Shown: positions 1-6,804 of the stretch, piece by piece
Position numbering within the stretch: the stretch's first letter is position 1
Layout of the letters: the number at the start of each line of letters is the position of its first letter
Source: Erysipelotrichaceae bacterium UBA3379
GTDB taxonomy: Bacteria > Bacillota_I > Bacilli_A > Erysipelotrichales > Coprobacillaceae
Assembly: GCA_002359025.1 (NCBI GenBank)
Contig: DEPZ01000015.1
Span: forward strand, 1 to 23,880
Direction: 5' to 3'
Length of the DNA stretch: 23,880 nt
Program-made: the position numbers and the translations under genes
The notes under the pieces: generated by a model
What the model was told of the DNA's origin: nothing
The model's input: only the letters and a program-made list of their open reading frames with translations
Databases searched by the model: none

Positions 1-2
1 CT

Positions 3-500
3 TTTCTCAGTTCAGCACCATTACAATATTCTATGGAACAAGATGAAATATCTCAATTTAATCAAATCCTTTTAACTTATCCACTAACAAAAAGAGAAAT
101 AATTACAATGAAATATTTATCATGTATTTTATTTACTTTAGGAAGTTGGGTGATATCTTTTATCTTATTTTGTATCTATACTTTTATATATCACTCTATG
201 AGTTTACAACATTCCTTATATATATATTTCTTTGGATGTATTTTATCAATTGCTTTGTTAGCTATTTTTAATACCGGATTCTATATACTAGGTACTAAAA
301 AAGGAAATATTATGTATGGTGTAGGTGTTGTTATATTTGTAATCTTTCATTTGTTTGGATGGATTTTAGCGAGTGATATAACTTATTTAGTATCTATAGA
401 TATCAATATATTATTAATTATAGGATTGATAATTTCTCTTATCTTATTATTGATAAGCTACCTATTGTCTATAAAGATTTATGCAAAGAGATATTCATAA
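3..500 (+). CDS. ABC-2 type transporter permease, C-terminal part (5' end outside window)
   Basis: Membrane subunit of an ABC exporter, truncated by the left window edge. The reading frame is open upstream of the first ATG at 33 with no ribosome binding site there, so that ATG is internal and the gene begins before base 1. The visible part opens with an acidic stretch followed by LLTYPLTKREII and KYL. This resembles the cytoplasmic E..n......LP.sR.eiv..KYl signature of ABC-2 permeases of the kind paired with separate ATPase subunits. Four hydrophobic segments follow, at about residues 31-53, 61-85, 95-115 and 123-147 counted from the ATG at 33. The ATPase partner, if adjacent, would lie to the left. 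The substrate cannot be told. The stop codon lies inside the 12-bp palindrome ATAACATGTTAT (497-508). Confidence 0.7.
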   Translation, partial: FLSSAPLQYSMEQDEISQFNQILLTYPLTKREIITMKYLSCILFTLGSWVISFILFCIYTFIYHSMSLQHSLYIYFFGCILSIALLAIFNTGFYILGTKKGNIMYGVGVVIFVIFHLFGWILASDITYLVSIDINILLIIGLIISLILLLISYLLSIKIYAKRYS

Positions 501-520
501 CATGTTATAAAAGAAAAAAT

Positions 521-569
521 ATGTTTTTAGGTATTTTGATTGACAAATCAATAAAAACATGAATATAAT
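521..569 (+). promoter_or_regulatory. Promoter of the FAD oxidoreductase gene with nested inverted repeats
   Basis: TTGACA (540-545) and TATAAT (564-569) are separated by 18 bp, close to a consensus sigma-A promoter. Two inverted repeats surround the -35: ATGTTTTTA (521-529) with TAAAAACAT (552-560), and inside it TTGATT (536-541) with AATCAA (546-551). They could be a repressor operator. The regulator is unknown. Confidence 0.65.
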
Positions 570-575
570 AGACGA

Positions 576-615
576 GGATAGTAAATTTTAGGCCCCAGAA
601 ATGAGGCGTTTTTTT
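576..615 (+). promoter_or_regulatory. Short leader with weak GC hairpin and T run, possible T-box remnant
   Basis: The roughly 40-nt leader begins GACGAGGATAGTAAA, which resembles the 5' strand of a T-box stem I. It then passes directly into a GC-rich element GGCCCC...GAGGC followed by seven T (609-615), which looks like the end of a leader terminator. The specifier loop and antiterminator (GGTGG-type) sequence are absent. The GAGG of the hairpin (603-606) now serves as ribosome binding site for the ATG at 616. The T-box origin is inference from resemblance only. Confidence 0.3.
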
Positions 616-2034
616 ATGCAAAAAAATTATGATGTTATTATTGTTGGTGCTGGGCCAGCGGGTATTATGACAAGTTATGAGTTGGTATTAAAAGATCCAA
701 GCAAAAAGGTTTTACTTATCGATAAGGGTCAAGATGTTATGAATAGACATTGTCCTATTAAGGATAAAAAAATTAAAAGTTGCCCAATTATTAAAGATAA
801 TGAACCTGGATGTTTACCAGCTTGTTCAATTACTGCAGGATTTGGTGGTGCAGGAGCGTATTCAGATGGTAAATTTAATATTACTAGTGAATTCGGTGGT
901 TGGTTAACAGATTATTTAGATAATCGTGAAGTAGAAGAAGTGATTCAATATGTTGATAATCTTTATTTAAAACATGGAGCAACATTAGAAATTACAGATC
1001 CTACAACAGATAAAATCAAAGAAATCGAAAAACGTGGATATGCTGTAGGTCTAAAATTATTACGTGCAAAAGTAAGACATTTAGGTACAGAAGAAAACTT
1101 AAGAATTATGACTGAAATGTCTACAGAATTAAAAAATCATATCGATATGGCATTTAAAACTGCAGTACAAGATATTCTTGTAGAAGATAATCAAGTCAAA
1201 GGAATTGTCTTAGAAAATGGAGAAGAAATCTATGCTGATAATGTTGTATTGGCACCAGGAAGAGATGGTTCTACATGGCTAAGTAAAGTTTTAAAGAAAC
1301 AAGGATTAGATTTATACAATAATCAAGTTGATATTGGTGTACGTGTAGAAACAAGTAATATTGTTATGGATGAAATTAATAAGAATTTATATGAAGGAAA
1401 ATTTGTATATAATGCATCAGTAGGAACAAAAGTAAGAACTTTCTGTTCTAATCCAAGTGGACATGTTGTTGTAGAAAATCATTCTGGAACAATGTTAGCA
1501 AATGGACATGCATATCATGATCCTAAATTAGGAAGTGAAAATACAAATTTTGCATTACTTGTATCTCATACATTTAGTGAACCATTTAATGAACCAAATG
1601 AGTTTGCTCATGAAGTTGCAAGATTAGCAAATATGCTTTCACATGGAAGTATTATTGTACAAAGATATGGAGATATCAAAAGAGGTAGACGTACTACAGA
1701 AAAACGATTAAAAGAAGGATATACAAATCCAACATTACCAGAAGCAGTACCAGGTGATTTAGGACTTGTATTACCATACAATACAATGAAATCAATCATT
1801 GAGATGATTGAAGCATTAGATCATGTCACTCCAGGTATCGCAAATGAACATACATTACTATATGGTGTTGAAGCTAAATTCTACTCAGCAAGACCTAAAG
1901 TTAGAGAAGGATTTGAAAGTGAAATTAATGGATTGTATGTAGGAGGAGATGGAGCTGGTCTTACAAGAGGATTGGCTCAAGCTGGAGCAAATGGTATCCT
2001 TATAGCAAGACATATTATTAATAAATCAAGATAG
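616..2034 (+). CDS. FAD-dependent oxidoreductase (COG2509-like)
   Basis: Flavoprotein of 472 residues, probably cytoplasmic; the substrate is unknown for this family. The N-terminus YDVIIVGAGPAG is a classic Rossmann FAD/NAD-binding motif (GxGxxG), ending in the acidic residue of LLIDKG. Later come GGAGAYSDGKFN, APGRDGS and the C-terminal GLYVGGDGAGLTRGLAQAGANG, the second FAD-contacting segment seen in this family. Several cysteines lie near the N-terminus (HCP, SCP, GCLPAC). I chose the ATG at 616 over the ATG at 601: GAGG at 603-606 is 9 nt upstream, and the Rossmann strand then begins at residue 5 as is usual. The gene stands alone behind its own promoter, and a terminator overlaps its stop codon. 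Confidence 0.85.
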   Translation: MQKNYDVIIVGAGPAGIMTSYELVLKDPSKKVLLIDKGQDVMNRHCPIKDKKIKSCPIIKDNEPGCLPACSITAGFGGAGAYSDGKFNITSEFGGWLTDYLDNREVEEVIQYVDNLYLKHGATLEITDPTTDKIKEIEKRGYAVGLKLLRAKVRHLGTEENLRIMTEMSTELKNHIDMAFKTAVQDILVEDNQVKGIVLENGEEIYADNVVLAPGRDGSTWLSKVLKKQGLDLYNNQVDIGVRVETSNIVMDEINKNLYEGKFVYNASVGTKVRTFCSNPSGHVVVENHSGTMLANGHAYHDPKLGSENTNFALLVSHTFSEPFNEPNEFAHEVARLANMLSHGSIIVQRYGDIKRGRRTTEKRLKEGYTNPTLPEAVPGDLGLVLPYNTMKSIIEMIEALDHVTPGIANEHTLLYGVEAKFYSARPKVREGFESEINGLYVGGDGAGLTRGLAQAGANGILIARHIINKSR

Positions 2035-2054
2035 TTCTTAGGAGCTATCTTTTT
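2029..2054 (+). terminator. Rho-independent terminator after the FAD oxidoreductase
   Basis: AGATAGTTC (2029-2037) pairs with GAGCTATCT (2042-2050) around a TTAG loop with one G-U pair, followed by a T run. The stop codon at 2032-2034 lies within the stem. Confidence 0.85.
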
Positions 2055-2058
2055 CTAT

Positions 2059-2083
2059 AAAAAATCTCTAGTTTAACTAGAGA
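2059..2083 (-). terminator. Rho-independent terminator of the diguanylate cyclase gene
   Basis: TCTCTAGT (2065-2072) and ACTAGAGA (2076-2083) form a perfect 8-bp stem with a 3-nt loop. Read on the minus strand it is followed by six T (2064-2059). Confidence 0.85.
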
Positions 2084-2100
2084 CTTCTAAATAATCATTA

Positions 2101-3030
2101 TTATTTATATATAGAATATTTATTTTTTCCCATACGCTTTGCTTCATATAAAGCTAGGTCAGCTTTGCGATACGCGTCTTTAATATGATCAGTAGGGAGA
2201 ATTTGGGCTATTCCAATAGAAATTGTCATATCAATATGATATGTATTTTTAATCTCTTCATGGTAATCATGCATCAAACGTTCAGCGATACATTTAATGT
2301 TTTCTAAATTGATATTAGCATATGCCAGTGCAAATTCATCTCCACCAATACGTCCTGCAATATCATCTTTTCTAATATGATGTTTAATAACTTGTCCTAT
2401 AGCTTTTAATATATCATCACCAACAATATGTCCATGAGTATCATTTATAGACTTAAAATTATCTAGATCAATTAATAAAAAATAACACGTACTATTATTT
2501 TTATGTAATAAAGAAACTTCTTTGAAAAATGCATGACGATTTAATAATGTTGTTAATGTATCGTGATGTGCTAAGTCACTCATTTCATTAGCAAGTTCCA
2601 TAGCTGCTAAGGCTTTTTGTGATAATGATTTTGGGTAATATTCCCCTTGTTCTTGTTCAAGATTAGGCATAGATTGATGTATATGCACAATTTTCCATAC
2701 ATCATTTATACACTCATATACAATAGAAAAACGTGTGTCCATATCAACGATTTTCTCTTGATCTCTTGCATGTAATCTCCCATATACAATACATGAGTGA
2801 TCGAATAATAATTGATGATATTCTTCATGAATAATTTCAAAGTTGATATATTGTCCTTCTTGTTTATCTAAAGTCAATTCTTCTATTAACTGTTCTTTAC
2901 TGAGATAAAATTCATGACTACCTGTGCCTATCACAACAATATTATCATCTATTAAATCTATAAATTGACTGATATCTGTATTGAATATATATGCTCTCCA
3001 AAGATTCTTTGTTGTTGTACAAAAATCCAT
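2101..3030 (-). CDS. Diguanylate cyclase with N-terminal NTF2/SnoaL-like domain
   Basis: Predicted soluble enzyme (309 aa) that condenses two GTP into c-di-GMP. Residues about 1-130 look like a SnoaL/NTF2-like alpha+beta barrel (DTRFSIVYE, W.IVHIHQSMP), a fold often used as a small-ligand or dimerisation module. A helical linker (ALAAMELANEMSDLAHHD) leads to the GGDEF domain, about residues 155-309. This domain has an intact GGDEF at 229-233, LLIDLDNFKSIND (metal/GTP site) and an RKDD inhibitory I-site at 220-223, five residues before GGDEF, so product feedback is expected. There is no membrane segment, so the signal should be intracellular. An AGGAAG-type ribosome binding site precedes the ATG. 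It lies downstream of the rpiR gene on the same strand, with a hairpin between them. Confidence 0.9.
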   Translation of the reverse strand: MDFCTTTKNLWRAYIFNTDISQFIDLIDDNIVVIGTGSHEFYLSKEQLIEELTLDKQEGQYINFEIIHEEYHQLLFDHSCIVYGRLHARDQEKIVDMDTRFSIVYECINDVWKIVHIHQSMPNLEQEQGEYYPKSLSQKALAAMELANEMSDLAHHDTLTTLLNRHAFFKEVSLLHKNNSTCYFLLIDLDNFKSINDTHGHIVGDDILKAIGQVIKHHIRKDDIAGRIGGDEFALAYANINLENIKCIAERLMHDYHEEIKNTYHIDMTISIGIAQILPTDHIKDAYRKADLALYEAKRMGKNKYSIYK

Positions 3031-3050
3031 ATCATCACTTCCTTTCTAAA

Positions 3051-3081
3051 ACATGTTATAGATTTCATAACATGTTTTTTT
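3051..3081. repeat. Inverted repeat between rpiR-type gene and diguanylate cyclase gene
   Basis: ACATGTTAT (3051-3059) and ATAACATGT (3067-3075) form a perfect 9-bp inverted repeat with a 7-nt loop, followed on the plus strand by a T run. On the minus strand it follows the rpiR stop and precedes the cyclase ribosome binding site, with only four T after it. It may be a modest terminator or an operator/leader hairpin. Confidence 0.55.
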
Positions 3082-3137
3082 AAACTTATCTATGATTAAT
3101 TTTCTAAAAATGATTATGTATAATAGACATGGTGGTA

Positions 3138-3800
3138 TTAGTCAAAAATCAATGATTCAAAGGCAATAATCACTTCGCCAAAGAATGGGTGAGCCTTTTT
3201 ATAATCATGTACAAAAGAATCATATTCGCCTATAAGAATAGGCAAAGAGGAATGTTGATAAATACAAGAATTCTTATTTGCGATAAAACTAATAATAGGA
3301 ATATGTTTCTTATAAGCCGTTTTGACAATATCATCTAATCGAGGGGTTTGACCTGAATATGAAATGACAATGAGAACAGTATCTTCCATAAAATTAGGAT
3401 CTAACATTTCCATATGTATAACACTCATAGCTTGATATCCTAATAATATCAATCTCTGCGCTATATAATCAGCAATAGGTCCTGAAAAACCAAAGCCAGA
3501 TACAACTATTCTTTTATTACGTTGTAATAAAGAATGAAATTGTTCTTTATTATCAGAATAATGATTATTGTCGATACATGTATCCTTGGTAGATGTTAAA
3601 TGATAAATCATATCACTATATCCATCAAATCCAAACTTATTACAAAGTTTGTATATTGTAGATGTACTTGTATAATTATCCTTTGCCATTTGACGTATAC
3701 CAATAGACTTTAATTCATGAATATGATCTTGCATATATTGGACAATCTGTTTTTCTAGTTCATTGAGTTCATATTTTTCACTAATATGTAGTATATTCAT
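3138..3800 (-). CDS. MurR/RpiR family transcriptional regulator (HTH-SIS)
   Basis: Sugar-phosphate-responsive DNA-binding regulator of 220 aa. Residues about 1-70 form the RpiR-type helix-turn-helix (LKSIGIRQMAKDNYTSTSTIYKLCNKFGFDGYSDM). From about 80 onward comes a SIS sugar-isomerase-like domain (VVSGFGFSGPIADYIAQRL, VLIVISYSGQT), which binds phosphosugars. The start is ambiguous in a GTG-ATG-ATG-ATG run. I chose the last ATG (3800) because GAGG at 3812-3809 is then 8 nt away. It is divergent from the MgsA-like/PTS EIIC pair, only 54 bp apart, so it very probably controls that pair. The SIS part is shorter than in full-length (about 280 aa) RpiR proteins, as in several Firmicute PTS-linked members. 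Confidence 0.88.
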   Translation of the reverse strand: MNILHISEKYELNELEKQIVQYMQDHIHELKSIGIRQMAKDNYTSTSTIYKLCNKFGFDGYSDMIYHLTSTKDTCIDNNHYSDNKEQFHSLLQRNKRIVVSGFGFSGPIADYIAQRLILLGYQAMSVIHMEMLDPNFMEDTVLIVISYSGQTPRLDDIVKTAYKKHIPIISFIANKNSCIYQHSSLPILIGEYDSFVHDYKKAHPFFGEVIIAFESLIFD

Positions 3801-3820
3801 CATCATCACCTCTTGATAAC

Positions 3821-3849
3821 ATTATGTCATAGAAATATGAAAGGAGCAA
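3821..3849 (-). promoter_or_regulatory. Candidate rpiR promoter in the 54-bp divergent region
   Basis: On the minus strand TTGCTC (3849-3844) and CATAAT (3826-3821) are 17 bp apart, which would give a leader of only about 13 nt. The -35 overlaps the ribosome binding site of the divergent gene. The imperfect dyad TGATAACATTATGTCA (3815-3830) has outer TGA/TCA ends and could be the regulator's operator. I found no clear plus-strand promoter here; it may lie inside rpiR. Confidence 0.4.
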
Positions 3850-3854
3850 TAATT

Positions 3855-4466
3855 ATGGCAAAAACAATGTATGATCCTTGGTCAAAAATTACTACTAGAA
3901 ATGGCTATGCTGGGGATGAAGTTATTTCTGCATTACAAAAATCAATCCGTAGAGGTTTAGAAGAACAAGCATGTATGTTTGCATACGAACTTTATATTTC
4001 TTCACCTCAATTAGAAGAAAAAATGTGGCGTAGATTGTTAACAATCTCTGTAGAAGATATTGGAATGGGAAACCCAATGGCAGCAATTATGGTTAATAAT
4101 CTATATCAAATGAGTAGAGAGTTTGATTATTCAGATGGAGATAGACCTATGTATTTTATCCACGCTATTAGATACTTATGTCAATCAGAAAAAGACCGTT
4201 CAAGTGACTTATTAAAAAATATTTGTATAAAATCTTTTGCTATGGGAAAATTCCCAGAAATACCTGATTATGCATTAGATAAACATACACAAAGAGGACA
4301 AGCAATGGGAAGAGATTCATTCCACTTCTTAAATGAAGCAAGTAAAGTCTACCCACAAAAAGAAGTAGACAATAACTATAAAGAAAGATATGCTGAAATT
4401 TTAGAAGAATATGATCCAGAAAATGTATGTGATACAGCATTTCAATTTAATGGATGGCAATTTTAA
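3855..4466 (+). CDS. Stand-alone RarA/MgsA C-terminal-domain-like protein
   Basis: A protein of 203 aa without an AAA+ motor. VISALQKSIRRG, FAYELY and RRLLTISVEDIGMGNPMAA match, from memory of E. coli RarA, the region after its ATPase (LISALHKSVRG..., ARRCLAIASEDVGNADPRA). The later YALDKHTQRGQAMGRD corresponds to the RarA segment with the conserved lysine- and glycine-rich turn. In RarA this helical domain oligomerises the replication-fork ATPase and resembles clamp-loader C-domains. Here no Walker A or B is present, so it is not a remnant ATPase but a separate small protein. The start at 3855 has AAGGAG 8 nt upstream. It sits 14 nt before a PTS EIIC gene and divergent from an RpiR regulator, suggesting a role tied to sugar uptake. 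The actual function is unknown. Confidence 0.75.
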   Translation: MAKTMYDPWSKITTRNGYAGDEVISALQKSIRRGLEEQACMFAYELYISSPQLEEKMWRRLLTISVEDIGMGNPMAAIMVNNLYQMSREFDYSDGDRPMYFIHAIRYLCQSEKDRSSDLLKNICIKSFAMGKFPEIPDYALDKHTQRGQAMGRDSFHFLNEASKVYPQKEVDNNYKERYAEILEEYDPENVCDTAFQFNGWQF

Positions 4467-4480
4467 TAAGGAGAAAAAAC

Positions 4481-5770
4481 ATGGGTAAAACATTAGTGAA
4501 TAAACTTGATCATTTATTAGCACCACTAGCTAATAAACTAGGGCAACAAAAACATCTACAAGCTATATCAGATGGTATGATGATGTCTCTAGCATTAATT
4601 GTTGTAGGTTCTATATTCTTAATTATAGCCAATCCACCAATTAATCTAGACATCGTAGATTTAAATACATCAAATATATTCTTAAAATTTATGATTTCTT
4701 GGAAACAATGGGCAACAGAATATTATAATACGATTACTATACCATATACAATGACTATGGGATTAATAGGTTTAGTCACTGCATTTGGTGTAAGCTATAG
4801 CTTGGCTAAGACTTATCAAATGAAAGCAGCAATCAATGGAATTATCTCAATGTGTGTATTCTTAATGGTTGTAGCTCCAGTAAAAGACGGTATGTTAACA
4901 ATGACATATTTGGGAGCAGATGGATTATTTGTTGCGTTAATTATAGGTTTATTATCTGTAGAAATATGTAGATTTGTAGGTAATAAGTTTGTATTCAAGT
5001 TTCCTGATAGTGTTCCAACTGCAGTCACAAACTTTGTTAATTCTTTATTACCTTTAGCTGCTAATATTATTGTTATATTTGGTATGAATTTAATATTAAT
5101 GGCTTCATTTGGAAAATCTATGCCAGAACTTATTATGAGTATATTAACTCCTGCTTTATCTGGAGTAGATAATGTTTGGGGATTTATGGCTATATTTGTA
5201 TTTTCTAATATTTTATGGTTATTTGGTATTAATGGATCATCTATTATTTTCCCAATTGTTTTTGCTGTAGGATTACAAAATACAGGATTAAATGCTGAAC
5301 TCGTGAATGCAGGACAAGCTCCAACACATATTATGAATCTTCAAATGTATAGATATGCTGTACTTGGAGGTGGAGGAAATACATTAGGGTTGGTTTTATT
5401 AATGTGTTTCTCTAAAGTGGATCATTTAAAAACAATTGGAAGACTAAGTGTTATTCCAGGTATCTGTGGTATTAATGAACCAGTGATCTTTGGTGGACCT
5501 ATTGTCTTAAATCCAATTCTTGCATTACCATTTGTTATTATGCCATGTATTTCAATTGGTTTAGGAGCGCTTGTGCAATCATTAGGTTGGGTGACATGTG
5601 GATATATCGTTGATCCATCATTTACTCCATTCTTTGCTCAAGGGTTCTTATCAGCATTAGACTTTAGAAATATCATCTTTATGTTTGTATTGCTAGCTAT
5701 GAGTATGGCTGTATACTATCCATTCTTTAAAGTCTATGAAAGAAATTTAACAAGAAATGAAAATGCTTAA
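4481..5770 (+). CDS. PTS sugar transporter, EIIC subunit (lactose/cellobiose family)
   Basis: Membrane permease of 429 aa that moves a beta-glucoside or related sugar during PTS phosphorylation. It has an amphipathic N-terminus, about 8-10 hydrophobic segments, and the family signature GICGINEPVIFGGPIVLNP (the NEPxxFG loop that binds sugar) at about residues 330-348. AAGGAG lies 7 nt upstream of the ATG at 4481; the longer in-frame start at 4454 has no site. It follows the MgsA-like gene by 14 nt and ends at a strong terminator. No EIIA or EIIB is fused or nearby, so it must borrow them from another locus. Specificity cannot be fixed from sequence; the family also carries chitobiose and lactose. 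Confidence 0.9.
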   Translation: MGKTLVNKLDHLLAPLANKLGQQKHLQAISDGMMMSLALIVVGSIFLIIANPPINLDIVDLNTSNIFLKFMISWKQWATEYYNTITIPYTMTMGLIGLVTAFGVSYSLAKTYQMKAAINGIISMCVFLMVVAPVKDGMLTMTYLGADGLFVALIIGLLSVEICRFVGNKFVFKFPDSVPTAVTNFVNSLLPLAANIIVIFGMNLILMASFGKSMPELIMSILTPALSGVDNVWGFMAIFVFSNILWLFGINGSSIIFPIVFAVGLQNTGLNAELVNAGQAPTHIMNLQMYRYAVLGGGGNTLGLVLLMCFSKVDHLKTIGRLSVIPGICGINEPVIFGGPIVLNPILALPFVIMPCISIGLGALVQSLGWVTCGYIVDPSFTPFFAQGFLSALDFRNIIFMFVLLAMSMAVYYPFFKVYERNLTRNENA

Positions 5771-5795
5771 CTGAACGATTACTCGTTCAGTTTTT
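5770..5795 (+). terminator. Rho-independent terminator after the EIIC gene
   Basis: ACTGAACGA (5770-5778) and TCGTTCAGT (5783-5791) form a perfect 9-bp stem with loop TTAC, followed by five T. Confidence 0.9.
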
Positions 5796-5800
5796 GTATA

Positions 5801-5823
5801 TAAAAATGCCTTTAGTAAGGCAT
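5801..5823 (-). terminator. Rho-independent terminator of the LysR gene
   Basis: ATGCCTT (5806-5812) and AAGGCAT (5817-5823) form a perfect 7-bp stem that overlaps the stop codon. On the minus strand a T run follows. Confidence 0.8.
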
Positions 5824-6693
5824 CAATTCATGAAAGAAAGAAGTATACTCATCACTATAAATACTATCTTTTCTCCATATAAAAGAAAATTCATTATCAA
5901 AATGTTGTTGTAAAGGAATAATAGCTAATTTCTTATCGTGTAATTCATGAGATATCGCAGATTCATATAGAAAAGTAATACCAGTTTCTAAAGATACGAG
6001 AGTTTTAATTGCTTCCATTCCACCAACTTCAATAGTTGATTTAAAATCCTTGATCGAACTATTTTCGCAAGCTAGAAAGTGTTCTAATGTATCCCTTGTT
6101 CCACTCCCTTTTTCTCTTAAAATAAGCGGTAATGCAAATAAATCTTTAAGCTTGACATCTTGCTTTTCTAAAATAGGATGAGATGAACTGCATATAGGTA
6201 ATAATCTTTCTTTAGAAAAAGAAATATAGTCATAACGATCTTTTGGAAAATATCCTTCAATAAAAGCAAAATCAATATCTCCTTTATCTAATTTTTTTAA
6301 TAACTTTGAAGTATCTTGTATACAAAAAGTAAAAGATAAGTCTTTATTTTTCTTTGTATAATCAGCCAAATAAGCAGGTAATATATATTCTCCAATAGTT
6401 AATGTTGCACCAAAAACAACTTTCTTTGTATGATGAGACAATTGCTTAATATGATTCATTAATTTCTTTTGATCATTCGTAAATGTAATACATGCAGCTA
6501 ATATCTCTTTTCCTGCATCTGTTAACATTAATTTCCTTTTATGGTAATAGAATAACTCTGTTCCAAAATAGTCCTCTAAATAACGAATCTGCTGTGAAAC
6601 AGCAGGTTGTGTAATATGTAAATGATGTGCAGCTTTAGTAAAATTCATAAACTCACAAACAGTAATAAATGTTTCTATTCTAAAATCTAACAT
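5812..6693 (-). CDS. LysR family transcriptional regulator
   Basis: Typical 293-aa LysR protein. The N-terminal winged helix-turn-helix spans about residues 1-60 (FITVCEFMNFTKAAHHLHITQPAVSQQIRYLEDYFGTELF in two overlapping signature blocks). The periplasmic-binding-protein-like effector domain starts near residue 90 and includes LREKGSGTRDTLE and the GGMEAIKTLVSLETGITFL block usual in CysB/CbbR-type members. GGAGG precedes the ATG. The gene is divergent from the TDT transporter across a 111-bp AT-rich region, the standard layout for a LysR activator and its target, so it probably controls that transporter. The effector is unknown; an organic acid or anion would fit. Confidence 0.93.
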   Translation of the reverse strand: MLDFRIETFITVCEFMNFTKAAHHLHITQPAVSQQIRYLEDYFGTELFYYHKRKLMLTDAGKEILAACITFTNDQKKLMNHIKQLSHHTKKVVFGATLTIGEYILPAYLADYTKKNKDLSFTFCIQDTSKLLKKLDKGDIDFAFIEGYFPKDRYDYISFSKERLLPICSSSHPILEKQDVKLKDLFALPLILREKGSGTRDTLEHFLACENSSIKDFKSTIEVGGMEAIKTLVSLETGITFLYESAISHELHDKKLAIIPLQQHFDNEFSFIWRKDSIYSDEYTSFFHELMPY

Positions 6694-6726
6694 ATATATG
6701 CCTCCATAAATATTTATTATATATAC

Positions 6727-6754
6727 ATTATAATATATAATTATCTTTTATCAA
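6727..6754 (-). promoter_or_regulatory. Promoter of the LysR gene
   Basis: Minus-strand TTGATA (6754-6749) and TATAAT (6732-6727) are separated by 16 bp. Confidence 0.65.
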
Positions 6755-6755
6755 A

Positions 6756-6785
6756 TATATTTGTTATAGTATATATACAAATTTA
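6756..6785. promoter_or_regulatory. Candidate LysR operator before the TDT transporter gene
   Basis: TATATTTGT (6756-6764) and ACAAATTTA (6777-6785) form a nearly perfect inverted repeat spaced by 12 bp, overlapping the region where the transporter promoter must lie. A second dyad, ATAAATATTTAT (6706-6717), lies next to the lysR ribosome binding site. The transporter has no strong -35, consistent with activator dependence. Confidence 0.4.
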
Positions 6786-6804
6786 TAGTATTTGGAGGAA
6801 ATTT

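Noticed and set aside
601..616. ATG at 601 as start of the FAD oxidoreductase.
   Set aside because: It lies inside the leader hairpin with no ribosome binding site; the ATG at 616 has GAGG at proper distance.
4240..4440. Minus-strand open frame opposite the MgsA-like gene, and similar antisense frames elsewhere.
   Set aside because: No ribosome binding sites, low-complexity translations, and each lies fully opposite a well-supported gene.
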